Source of the DNA: DAOUTY01 sp964453665
GTDB lineage: Bacteria; Chloroflexota; Dehalococcoidia; SZUA-161
NCBI GenBank assembly: GCA_964453665.1
Contig: CAYVQT010000005.1
Span: forward strand, 11,086 to 75,085
Length of the DNA: 64,000 nt
Reading direction: 5' to 3'
This document shows, in pieces, positions 57,593-64,000 of this stretch (position 1 is its first letter; each line of letters opens with the position of its first letter). The notes under the pieces were generated by a model, which saw only the letters and a program-made list of their open reading frames with translations, was not told the DNA's origin and did not search any database. The position numbers and the translations under genes were made by a program.

Positions 57593-58276
57593 TTACTTGG
57601 CTTCGACCACCTGTTTCTCAGCAGGCTCTGCTGGAATTAAAGCCCCGGTGGGTTGGAGCTTCAGATGGAAGCCGATATCGTAAGTTCTTACTTCGATAAA
57701 TTCCAGGTTCCTGACAGCGTACTCCAGCGCAGCATCGGCCTTTTTGGTGATTATTATTCCCCTGACGTTCTGATTTTCCGCAACGACCTTCTCCTTGACC
57801 CAACTGGTGTAGCGCAGGAGCTGTCCCACGGTGGAATCGCTGGTCTCTCCTCGCCTCAGTTGGATTACCACTAAGTCATTTGTGTCCGTATCGCGCGCGA
57901 TAAAGTCGATGGTCCATGTTCCCGCGGGGAATCGCCTGCCGCCGTGCTTGGGGGTTTTGTAGAGTTCGAGCTGTGAGCCCCAATCGATATTTGACCAGTT
58001 GCGATCAATGAATTCCTCCAGGCTGTAAAATCCGAGACGCCATGTCCAGCGCATTAACCTGGCACCGCAGTCGAAATTGTACTGTGGGAACTTGGCGGCG
58101 AACAATACGGCGAGGTATGACAGGACTCCGGCAACCAGAAATACGAATCCGAGGAGAGCGAGTACAACAAAGCGCGGAATAAGAAGCAGCCACCTTACAA
58201 GAGACAGCCAGAATGACGGCGGTTCCTTCAGCCTGCCGCTGTCGAAAACCGAGAGGAGCCCTATTTCCTGCGACAT
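57593..58276 (-). CDS. DUF4389-like membrane domain fused to degenerate NucS-like nuclease fold
   Basis: 227 residues, ATG with a GGAGGTG site 7 nt upstream. Residues about 20-75 form two membrane helices and an amphipathic end (FWLSLVRWLLLIPRFV, then FAAKFPQYNFDCGARLMRW), resembling DUF4389. Residues about 120-200 resemble the NucS/RecB-like PD-(D/E)xK core: WTIDFIARDTDTNDLVVIQL, RRG, then VGQLLRYTSW. The acidic residue usually found at the E in VELKRG is glutamine here, and the K is arginine, so cleavage activity is doubtful. It may be a membrane-tethered DNA-binding relic or a structural protein. Confidence 0.65.
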   Translation of the reverse strand: MSQEIGLLSVFDSGRLKEPPSFWLSLVRWLLLIPRFVVLALLGFVFLVAGVLSYLAVLFAAKFPQYNFDCGARLMRWTWRLGFYSLEEFIDRNWSNIDWGSQLELYKTPKHGGRRFPAGTWTIDFIARDTDTNDLVVIQLRRGETSDSTVGQLLRYTSWVKEKVVAENQNVRGIIITKKADAALEYAVRNLEFIEVRTYDIGFHLKLQPTGALIPAEPAEKQVVEAK

Positions 58277-58484
58277 GCCCCACCTCCTTGTCTGGATGCT
58301 GTAAAAGACGCATTAATGGCAGGGAATGAACCCTGGTTTGGTCCCAAATCCGAAGCACGAAATCCCGAGAAGTAATCAGACACAAAAACCGATGGGGCAA
58401 TGCTAGTCCACTGCTCTCTGTCTGTCAAGCTCTCCCGGCCGCATCCTGTATTAAATGAACCTTTCGAGAGGAAGATATGTCCTG

Positions 58485-58490
58485 TATAAT
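58485..58490 (+). promoter_or_regulatory. TATAAT element before DUF89 gene
   Basis: A perfect TATAAT 17 nt before ATG 58507. The -35 is weak (TTTCGA at 58462-58467, 17-nt spacing). Confidence 0.35.
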
Positions 58491-58506
58491 ATGGTGGGAG
58501 AGAGAG

Positions 58507-59346
58507 ATGAAAGCAGCCGATGATTGCCGTTACTGCCTGGAGGGTCTGCTGCGTCAGTCTGCCGGATTAGCCACTGACGATACGGACTTAAGGGCGAAGG
58601 TTATAGAAGAGGGGCTTCTGCTCCTTGACCGCGAGTTTTCCAGGGATAAGACCTCTATTGCCGTTGCCACACCGCTGAACCGTCTTGTCAGGGCGCGGAC
58701 CGGCAATACTGACCCTTACTTCGGGGTTAAGGCAGCAGAGTTTGAAATGGCTGAAGAGGTTCAACGTAGTCTTGGTGAGCGTCCCGAAAGCGATCTCAGG
58801 GAGTGCCTTGTCTACGCCGTTCGGGGAAACAGTATAGATTTCTTTAAAAACCTGAAGGAGATCATGGAGGCGATGGGTGGAACGGTGGGGTTTGCGGTCG
58901 ATGATACGGCGAAGCTGGAGCGGATATTGGAGGGCGCGAAGAGTATACTCTATCTGGCGGATAACGCCGGGGAGGTGCCTTTTGACCTGCCCCTGGTGCG
59001 CTGGCTGGAAGGCTGCGCGCCTGTCACTTATGTGGTGAAAGGTTCTCCCGTCCAGGACGATATAACGCTCCCTGACCTGGAAAGGTTCGGAATGGCTAAG
59101 GAGTTTACCAGGATAATCAGCACCGGCACCGATACCCCGGGTGTGGACATGGAGATAGCCTCGGCCGAGTTCAAGGCTGAGTTTGCAGCTGCCGATGTTG
59201 TGCTGGCCAAGGGTATGGGTTACTGGGAGACGCTCTCGGAATTGCCCGCGCAGGGCAGAGTGTTCCACCTTTTTAAAGCCAAATGCAGGCCGGTGGCCGG
59301 TTCTCTTGGCGTGGAATTGAATAGCTATGCGGCCTGTTTGCGGTGA
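58507..59346 (+). CDS. DUF89/ARMT1-like damage-control phosphatase
   Basis: 279 residues from ATG 58507 (MKAADDCRYCLEGLL); the frame extends to 58477 but a TATAAT lies inside that extension. The N-terminal CRYC pair, LADNAGEVPFDLPLVRWL and GMGYWETLSEL are the DUF89 signatures, with the metal-binding Asp-Asn in ADNAGE. Members hydrolyse phosphate esters of damaged sugar phosphates or cofactors. Followed by a Memo-like gene at 6 nt. Confidence 0.85.
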   Translation: MKAADDCRYCLEGLLRQSAGLATDDTDLRAKVIEEGLLLLDREFSRDKTSIAVATPLNRLVRARTGNTDPYFGVKAAEFEMAEEVQRSLGERPESDLRECLVYAVRGNSIDFFKNLKEIMEAMGGTVGFAVDDTAKLERILEGAKSILYLADNAGEVPFDLPLVRWLEGCAPVTYVVKGSPVQDDITLPDLERFGMAKEFTRIISTGTDTPGVDMEIASAEFKAEFAAADVVLAKGMGYWETLSELPAQGRVFHLFKAKCRPVAGSLGVELNSYAACLR

Positions 59347-59352
59347 TTACAT

Positions 59353-60582
59353 ATGACAAGCGATGTGCGTCCTAAGCTGAGGAGAATACAGGCCAGCGCT
59401 GGAAACTGGCAGGGCCAGCAGGTGGTGGTGCTGCGTGACCCCCTGGGTCTGATCGACCGGGCTGTCGCTATTCCCAGGAGCGTTGCTCCTTTCGTTGAGC
59501 TGTGCGACGGGACTCGCGATGTCGCTACTCTGCAAACCGCCCTGGAATTGAGGACCGGGTTGAGGCTGTGGCCGGGTTATGTGGAGAAGATGCTTGCCGA
59601 GCTCGACGAGGCACTGCTGCTGGACAACGAGCACTTCGCGCAGGCTTACAGCGATACGCTGGATAGATTCAGGTCTAATCCGTATCGTCTCCCTACCCTT
59701 GCCGGAACGGTGTACCCGTCAAACCCCGAGGGGCTTGACCGCACTTTCAAGGAATACTTCGACATGGCGTCTTCGGGGGCTGAAGATGTGACCGGTATTA
59801 AGCAGGTGCGCGGCCTGGTTAGTCCCCATATCGACTACAACCGTGGGGCAGCAGTATATGCGGAGGTGTGGAGCCGCGCAGCGGCGGCGGCACGCGAAGC
59901 CGAGGTGGCCGTTGTCTTGGGCACTAACCACTCGGACTGCGAGAAGCTGATCACTATGACAAAGCAGAGCTATTCCACGCCCTGGGGCGTGTTGCCCACG
60001 GCTGGCGATGTGGTTGACAGGGTGGCTGCCGCACTGGGTGAGGAGGAAGTGTACGCTGAGGAGCTTCACCACCGGGGTGAGCACTCGGTGGAGATAGCCG
60101 CGGTCTGGCTGCATTATCTGGTGAAGGACAGGGGCTGTGAGCTAGTGCCTGTTCTCTGCGGCTCTTTCCATAAGTTCATTCAAGGGGAGGGTCAGCCTGG
60201 CGAGGAAGAGCAGGTGGCTCTCTTTGTTGACGCGGTGAGGGATGCAACGGCTGATCGGCGTACCCTGATAGTGGCTGCCGGAGACCTTGCTCACATAGGC
60301 CCGGCCTTCGGTGATCACTATCCCGTAGATGGGGTGGAAAAGGCCAATACGTCGATAGCCGATGGCGAGCTGATGGACACGATAGCCAGAGGTGATGCCG
60401 AGGGCATGTTCACGCAGGTGAAAAAGGAGGGCGACCGCAGGAGAATATGCGGCCTGTCCCCGATATATCTGGCCCTGAGGCTTCTGGGAGAGGCCACCGG
60501 CGAGGTCGCCGGCTATGCCCAGTGCCCTGCTGACCAGCAGGATACCTCGATAGTATCGGTCTGCGGCATCGTGCTCTTTTAG
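59353..60582 (+). CDS. Memo-family protein (AmmeMemoRadiSam protein B type) with PqqD-like front
   Basis: 409 residues. The Memo domain covers about 115-405: AGTVYPSNPEGLDRTFKEY, SPHIDYNRGAAVYAEVW (metal His), LGTNHSDCEKLITM, GEHSVEIAAVWLHYL (metal His), AAGDLAHIGPAFGD and CGLSPIYLALRLL. The first 100 residues form a separate small domain (VVVLRDPLGLIDRAVAIPRS, then LCDGTRDVATLQTALE) that looks like a PqqD/winged-helix peptide-binding fold. Memo proteins resemble extradiol dioxygenases, but the reaction is unknown. The usual partners, an AMMECR1 protein and a radical SAM enzyme, are not seen in this window. Confidence 0.85.
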   Translation: MTSDVRPKLRRIQASAGNWQGQQVVVLRDPLGLIDRAVAIPRSVAPFVELCDGTRDVATLQTALELRTGLRLWPGYVEKMLAELDEALLLDNEHFAQAYSDTLDRFRSNPYRLPTLAGTVYPSNPEGLDRTFKEYFDMASSGAEDVTGIKQVRGLVSPHIDYNRGAAVYAEVWSRAAAAAREAEVAVVLGTNHSDCEKLITMTKQSYSTPWGVLPTAGDVVDRVAAALGEEEVYAEELHHRGEHSVEIAAVWLHYLVKDRGCELVPVLCGSFHKFIQGEGQPGEEEQVALFVDAVRDATADRRTLIVAAGDLAHIGPAFGDHYPVDGVEKANTSIADGELMDTIARGDAEGMFTQVKKEGDRRRICGLSPIYLALRLLGEATGEVAGYAQCPADQQDTSIVSVCGIVLF

Positions 60583-60673
60583 CTGCCCGGACTTTATCAT
60601 ATTGAAGAATCTCAATAAGCCTGCGCGTAAACGGTCGCTGAAGGTTTGATAATTTTCAGAGGTTGAGACTGAG

Positions 60674-60970
60674 TTGGGGAAAAATACGGCGCAGAATAAA
60701 GCGGTCCAGGAAATTCATTTACAGCCCGGCGCTAAGAGCGACGGTATTGTAGATATCAGGGACGGCATTCTCCACGTACGGGTCACAGCGCCGCCGCGTA
60801 AGGGCCAGGCCAATCGGGCGCTGCTGGCGCTAATGGCCAGGGAACTGGGGGTCTCAAAAAGCGACCTTTCAATTGTCAGGGGATATACGAGCAGGAATAA
60901 GTCACTGGAAATACGCGGGCTGAGCCCGGAGGAACTTAAAGAGATACTGGGCCGGTTGTTAGCCGGGTAG
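60674..60970 (+). CDS. DUF167 (YggU) family protein
   Basis: 98 residues, TTG start. HLQPGAKSDGIVDIRDGIL and VTAPPRKGQANRALLALMAR, then SIVRGYTSRNKSLEIRG, are the YggU/DUF167 landmarks. Small cytoplasmic alpha/beta protein of unsettled function. It follows the Memo gene in the same direction. Confidence 0.85.
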   Translation: MGKNTAQNKAVQEIHLQPGAKSDGIVDIRDGILHVRVTAPPRKGQANRALLALMARELGVSKSDLSIVRGYTSRNKSLEIRGLSPEELKEILGRLLAG

Positions 60971-60999
60971 CAACCGCCACAGTTTGAGGTTGTTTATCA

Positions 61000-61332
61000 G
61001 TGGGATACATCTATACTCATCTGCCTCAAAACGAGGATATCGGCTTCTACGAGAGGTCATACACTGTTAACGAGGGGTTGTTGGAGTACGGGGGACGGCA
61101 GGTGCTCTATCTCCTTGTTGACGCCTCGTCGGTCACATTTTGCGACCGCAGCTACGCTTCACATCTGGCGAGCGTTAACGTTAAGGGGTATGTGAGGAGG
61201 TGGAGACATGAGACAAACGAAGAAGGCGAAGCCCTGTCCGAGATCGAGCCGGTTATCGATGATGAGGAGAGGCGTGCGATAAGAGACCTCCTGCGAGACA
61301 GCCACAATATATCCGCAGTCAATTTCTTCTGA
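61000..61332 (+). CDS. Hypothetical small protein
   Basis: 110 residues from GTG 61000, with GAGGTTG about 8 nt upstream. It opens with GYIYTHLPQNEDIGFYERSY, has a hydrophobic VLYLLVDASSVTFCDRSYA core and an acidic C-terminal part, without membrane helix or signal. It starts 29 nt after DUF167 and is likely part of that operon. No family recognised. Confidence 0.6.
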   Translation: MGYIYTHLPQNEDIGFYERSYTVNEGLLEYGGRQVLYLLVDASSVTFCDRSYASHLASVNVKGYVRRWRHETNEEGEALSEIEPVIDDEERRAIRDLLRDSHNISAVNFF

Positions 61333-61381
61333 TAATCATCGGTAGGCAGGAGCATCCGCTCCTGACGTACACATGAGAAGA

Positions 61382-61484
61382 GTAGGGTGGGTGAAGCGCA
61401 GCGCAACCCACCAAAGACCTGAAAGCTGACCGCTGATAGCTGAATGCCTGAACGTTGGGTTCCATTTAATTCCACCCACCCTAC
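61382..61484. repeat. Inverted repeat GTAGGGTGGGTG / CACCCACCCTAC
   Basis: A 12-bp arm at 61382-61393 is exactly reverse-complemented at 61473-61484. A second, internal hairpin forms between GTGGGT and ACCCAC around a GAAGCGCAGCGCA loop (61387-61412). Confidence 0.75.
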
Positions 61485-61578
61485 CCTGTTATGCTTAATC
61501 TTAGCGCTTGTATGGGTAGGCAGCTTCCCCTCCCTCTAACTCCCTCCCGCCAGGGTGATGGAGGAAATAAACACGCTG

Positions 61579-61605
61579 TAGGGGCAGACCAACGTGTCTG
61601 CCCTA
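61579..61605. repeat. REP-like palindrome TAGGGGCAGAC...
   Basis: The arms TAGGGGCAGAC and GTCTGCCCTA pair with one missing G:C pair. Same outer frame as the palindromes at 52851 and 61648. Confidence 0.7.
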
Positions 61606-61647
61606 TTCCAGAAATAGGAGAAACCAGAGCATGGGTGAAATAAAACC

Positions 61648-61675
61648 GTAGGGGCACGGTCACCGTGCCCGCTAC
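61648..61675. repeat. REP-like palindrome GTAGGGGCACGG...
   Basis: GTAGGGGCACGGT (61648-61660) pairs with ACCGTGCCCGCTAC (61662-61675), one base mismatched in the outer part. Confidence 0.7.
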
Positions 61676-61702
61676 ATTGTGTAGATACAGCAACCTCGAT
61701 AC

Positions 61703-61731
61703 TTTATAAAAGACATCCTTTGTAGTATTAT
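61703..61731 (+). promoter_or_regulatory. Promoter-like sequence for alcohol dehydrogenase
   Basis: TTTATA at 61703-61708 and TATTAT at 61726-61731, 17 nt apart, both with partial matches to consensus. 38 nt before the ATG. Confidence 0.35.
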
Positions 61732-61768
61732 GCTTTCATGAGAATCATTTACGTGATGAGGAGGTGAG

Positions 61769-62764
61769 ATGAGGGCAGCGGTGCTGGAAGATAAGATGAA
61801 ATTGGTGATCAGAGAGGTCCCGGACCCTGTCCTGGACAGGGATGAGGTCATGGTAAAGGTGCGGTTTTGCGGGATATGCGGTTCCGACCTGCATACTTAC
61901 CGGGAGGGCGCAGCTGTAGGGTCGGGCCACGAGTTCTCTGGAGACGTTGTAGAAGTGGGACCGGATGTAAAGGGATGGAAGGTCGGGGACCGGGTGGCGG
62001 TGGAGCCCTGCATCTCATGCGGTGAGTGCGAATGGTGCAGGCGTGGAGAAACAGGACTCTGTGAGCAATACTATGTGGCGCTGCTGCAATTCAAGGGGGC
62101 TTTTTCTACATATGCTAAAGCCAAATACCATTATCTTCATAAACTCCCCGACGAACTGAGTTACGAAGATGCAGCCTTGGTTGAGCCGACGACCTGTGCT
62201 CTGCATGCTATTAGATTGTCTGGAATGATAAAAGGCGATGTTGTTGCAGTGCTCGGCTTAGGGCCAATCGGACAGCTCGTGGCGCGCGTGGCGAGGGTAT
62301 TGGGCGCCAAAGCTGTATACGCATCGGAGATAAGCCAGTCTCGGATTGACTTGGCCAGGGATACTGTGGACGAAGTTGTAGATGCGGGCGCCTGCAATCC
62401 TGTGGATAGAATTCTTGAGTTGACTAACGGGAGAGGTGCGGACGTTGTTTTCGAGTGTGCGGGAAGCGCCGTAACGACGCTTCAGTCAATAGCCCTGGCG
62501 AGGATGGGCGGGACAGTCGTTATCGCGGGGATTTGCTTCGAGCCGGTCGAGATGCCAATCAGCCAGATCATGCTGCGGGGGCTGACGGTCAAAGGGTCTA
62601 TCTGTTTTTATGAGGGTGATTTTGCCTCTGCATTTAACCTCATAAAGGACAAGAAGATCGATGTAGCGCCTCTCATAACCTGCAAGATGCCCTTGGATGA
62701 CATCAACGAGGCCTTCGAAAAGGCAATGCGGAGCGAGGGGGGGAAAATCCTGATAAAGCCCTGA
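61769..62764 (+). CDS. Zinc-binding alcohol dehydrogenase (MDR superfamily)
   Basis: 331 residues. Catalytic zinc ligands in FCGICGSDLHTY and GHEFSGDVVEVG; the structural zinc site has four cysteines in CISCGECEWCRRGETGLC. The NAD fold has GLGPIGQLVARVARVLGA. This is the threonine/sorbitol dehydrogenase branch, oxidising a polyol or 2,3-diol to a ketone with NAD(P). GAGGAGGTGAG precedes the ATG. A decayed second copy of its 3' end lies at 63268-63367. Confidence 0.88.
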   Translation: MRAAVLEDKMKLVIREVPDPVLDRDEVMVKVRFCGICGSDLHTYREGAAVGSGHEFSGDVVEVGPDVKGWKVGDRVAVEPCISCGECEWCRRGETGLCEQYYVALLQFKGAFSTYAKAKYHYLHKLPDELSYEDAALVEPTTCALHAIRLSGMIKGDVVAVLGLGPIGQLVARVARVLGAKAVYASEISQSRIDLARDTVDEVVDAGACNPVDRILELTNGRGADVVFECAGSAVTTLQSIALARMGGTVVIAGICFEPVEMPISQIMLRGLTVKGSICFYEGDFASAFNLIKDKKIDVAPLITCKMPLDDINEAFEKAMRSEGGKILIKP

Positions 62765-62820
62765 TTATATTTAGTGTAGTCTACTGCAATTTATGGCCGG
62801 ACGTGGCGGTTTTCCCGCAT

Positions 62821-63204
62821 TTAGCTTAAGTTCCGAAAGACACTGGTTCCGCAAGTCTTACATTTTGCCCGGACAGTAGCATGTTTATCTTTCAAATTTA
62901 AAGTAGGTTCGATGATATTCACCATCTTCGTGCAGCTATTACAGTAAGCCTTCATGTTATCCCAATCGATTTCCTCGGCTGTCGAGGGCTTCAGCTCCAA
63001 CCCTAAATATTCCTCTTTAAATTTTTTCACTCGCTTCTGTAAAGCCAGGCCCCCGAGCAACTCATTTTGCGCATCCTTGATTCTCTCGATTTCGGACTCA
63101 ATCTGGTCGACACGCTCAGTCAGGCTGTCCAACGAGATAACCACTTTTTGAAGGATTTCTCTCGTTGCGTTGATGGCTTCGGTCACTTCAGTTTCTACCT
63201 TCAT
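62821..63204 (-). CDS. Coiled-coil protein with C-terminal zinc ribbon
   Basis: 127 residues from ATG 63204 (MKVETEVTEAIN), with GGAGG 7 nt upstream; the frame extends to 63231. Residues about 15-65 are a coiled coil (SLDSLTERVDQIESEIERIK). The C-terminal part holds CNSC and CKTC pairs, spaced to bind one zinc. No further family recognised. Possibly nucleic-acid or protein binding. Confidence 0.6.
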   Translation of the reverse strand: MKVETEVTEAINATREILQKVVISLDSLTERVDQIESEIERIKDAQNELLGGLALQKRVKKFKEEYLGLELKPSTAEEIDWDNMKAYCNSCTKMVNIIEPTLNLKDKHATVRAKCKTCGTSVFRNLS

Positions 63205-63267
63205 GACAACCTCCTCTCTATCCCCCAGCATATATATTATACCACAGGCAGCGGAGGTTCAGCTTTT

Positions 63268-63367
63268 ACGGGCTAAGTCATCCGAAACCCGTCCTTTAGA
63301 CGGCAGCAACGAAGCATTCGAGAATTCCATGCGTAGCGAAGGGGGCAAGATTCTGATAAAGGCCTGA
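63268..63367 (+). pseudogene. Remnant of an alcohol dehydrogenase 3' end
   Basis: The frame ending at TGA 63367 encodes ETRPLDGSNEAFENSMRSEG and then GKILIKA. This matches the C-terminus of the alcohol dehydrogenase at 61769, which ends NEAFEKAMRSEGGKILIKP. The nucleotide match is clear but diverged (many third-position changes). Upstream of about 63268 the match is lost and there is no start, so this is the tail of a decayed paralogue. The zinc-ribbon gene lies between the two copies. Confidence 0.7.
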
Positions 63368-63442
63368 TGATGTTCTGACAGCGTCGTTTGTCATTATTGC
63401 GATATCCCATATTGGGTCATATTTTTGTAATAAAAATGTCTA

Positions 63443-63483
63443 GCTTGCGAGAATCTAACAAGATAAAGTATACTAGCGCAAGC
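63443..63483 (+). promoter_or_regulatory. Promoter inside an inverted repeat, DUF3800 gene
   Basis: TTGCGA at 63445-63450 and TATACT at 63469-63474, 18 nt apart. The -35 lies in GCTTGCG (63443-63449), which is matched by CGCAAGC (63477-63483) just downstream of the -10. A regulator binding the two arms could cover the promoter. Confidence 0.4.
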
Positions 63484-63520
63484 ATATCCATAGTTACAAT
63501 TCACAAAACAAGTTCGTATC

Positions 63521-64000
63521 ATGCGGTTATTCTTGGACGAAAGCGGTGAATGCAGCTTTTCCTCAAAATCTGCTTATAGACATTTCTTGATAACGATTCT
63601 TTCGGTTGACCCTTCTTCAATGAATATAATGAAAAATGACCTTAAGAGAAAATTTGGGAGTTTAATTAATAAAGGTTGGGATAAAACGCAGGAAGCAAAG
63701 GCATATGAAGTATTTAAGAATCATAAGTTTGGAGCGAAGGCTATTTTTGAGGTTTTAAATTCACTTTCCAGAATTGATACGCTGGAAATTAGTTATGTAA
63801 TCATAAACAAAGATAAGATTACTAATAAATCATTTAGAAGTGCACCTTACGGAACTGCATACAACTACTTCACCGGTGTATTGCTGTCCGAGTTAATATT
63901 CGAAGACCGTTTTTATGATGTTCAATTGATATATGATATAAAAAATAAGGTGATGTTCCCTTTTAGGCACGTAAGTAGTAGGCATATTGAAATTTGTGAT
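63521..64000 (+). CDS. DUF3800 domain protein, 3' partial, AT-rich
   Basis: ATG 63521 opens a frame of 160 codons with no stop before the window end. It begins MRLFLDESGECSFS, the DESG motif of DUF3800, followed by AYRHFLITILSV. The body is rich in Lys, Ile, Asn and Phe and the DNA is markedly more AT-rich than the rest of the window, so recent transfer is likely. DUF3800 proteins have an RNase H-like fold with conserved acidic residues and often occur in mobile or defence regions. Genes after 64000 are unknown. Confidence 0.72.
   Translation, partial: MRLFLDESGECSFSSKSAYRHFLITILSVDPSSMNIMKNDLKRKFGSLINKGWDKTQEAKAYEVFKNHKFGAKAIFEVLNSLSRIDTLEISYVIINKDKITNKSFRSAPYGTAYNYFTGVLLSELIFEDRFYDVQLIYDIKNKVMFPFRHVSSRHIEICD

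Larger units (their letters stand above)
61333..61768. other. 436-nt non-coding region rich in palindromic repeats
   Basis: Contains a long inverted repeat (61382-61484), two GTAGGGGC-type palindromes (61579-61605, 61648-61675), and a possible promoter for the alcohol dehydrogenase (61703-61731). No coding frame of interest. Confidence 0.6.
63232..63520. other. 289-nt region with pseudogene remnant and promoter
   Basis: Contains the alcohol dehydrogenase remnant (63268-63367) and a promoter with inverted repeat (63443-63483). No other gene seen. Confidence 0.6.

Noticed and set aside
1..64000. tRNA or rRNA genes
   Set aside because: I looked by eye for the conserved T-loop pattern on both strands and found no site with a matching acceptor stem; a tRNA scan would settle it.

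Overview
The window is a bacterial chromosome segment. I read it as an anaerobic Chloroflexota, most likely Dehalococcoidia-like. The reasons are an AOR-type tungsto/molybdo-aldehyde oxidoreductase beside two class III CoA-transferases, frequent GTG/TTG starts, a str-S10-spc-alpha ribosomal run with no tuf between fusA and rpsJ, a zinc-type S14, a Firmicutes-like insert in S12, and short palindromic intergenic repeats. The phylum is inferred from gene content; no 16S rRNA or tRNA gene was seen.

Layout. (1) 1-3310: the end of a type IV pilus assembly operon (repeat-rich surface/pilus protein, PilO-like, PilM-PilN fusion) that stops in a broken prepilin start. (2) 3292-10854, minus strand: a six-gene glycerol/glycerol-3-phosphate cluster (FAD-linked alkyl-DHAP synthase-like oxidase, CCG iron-sulfur protein, GlpA-like dehydrogenase with an added BON-like domain, FGGY kinase, FAD/NAD oxidoreductase, DUF1667). 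An acyl-CoA ligase follows (11113-12795). (3) 13015-16855: an orphan PAS histidine kinase, a coiled-coil protein, an MBL hydrolase and a small LuxR-type regulator. (4) 17189-23747: two CoA-transferases, a phytoene-desaturase-like flavoprotein, an AOR and an SRPBCC protein, probably one catabolic unit. (5) 23748-26851: small proteins and recN, the latter behind a double SOS-box-like site. (6) 27089-46876: rpsL to rpsI, 37 genes that also include secY, adk, map, infA, rpoA and truA, opened by a near-consensus promoter and closed by a strong terminator. (7) 46877-51951: a promoter/hairpin region, then two secreted papain-like proteases with Pro/Thr linkers and shared C-terminal modules. (8) 51986-63231: housekeeping and poorly characterised genes (flavodoxin-like, HD, NAD(P)HX repair, transglutaminase-like, CBS-ACT, ComB-like, DUF4389-nuclease-like fusion, DUF89, Memo-like, DUF167, zinc alcohol dehydrogenase, zinc-ribbon protein) with two clusters of REP-like palindromes. 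(9) 63232-64000: a decayed alcohol dehydrogenase tail and the start of an AT-rich DUF3800 gene cut by the window end.

How it fits together. The metabolic genes suggest an anaerobic heterotroph that handles glycerol phosphates, CoA thioesters and aldehydes through flavin and iron-sulfur enzymes, has type IV pili, and secretes proteases. No CRISPR array, transposase or integrase was seen. The most unusual items are the BON-GlpA fusion inside the glycerol cluster, the degenerate nuclease fused to a DUF4389 membrane domain, the Memo protein with a PqqD-like front, the DUF333-papain fusion, the paired SOS-like boxes before recN, and a promoter-plus-hairpin unit at 47020-47146 that could be a small RNA.
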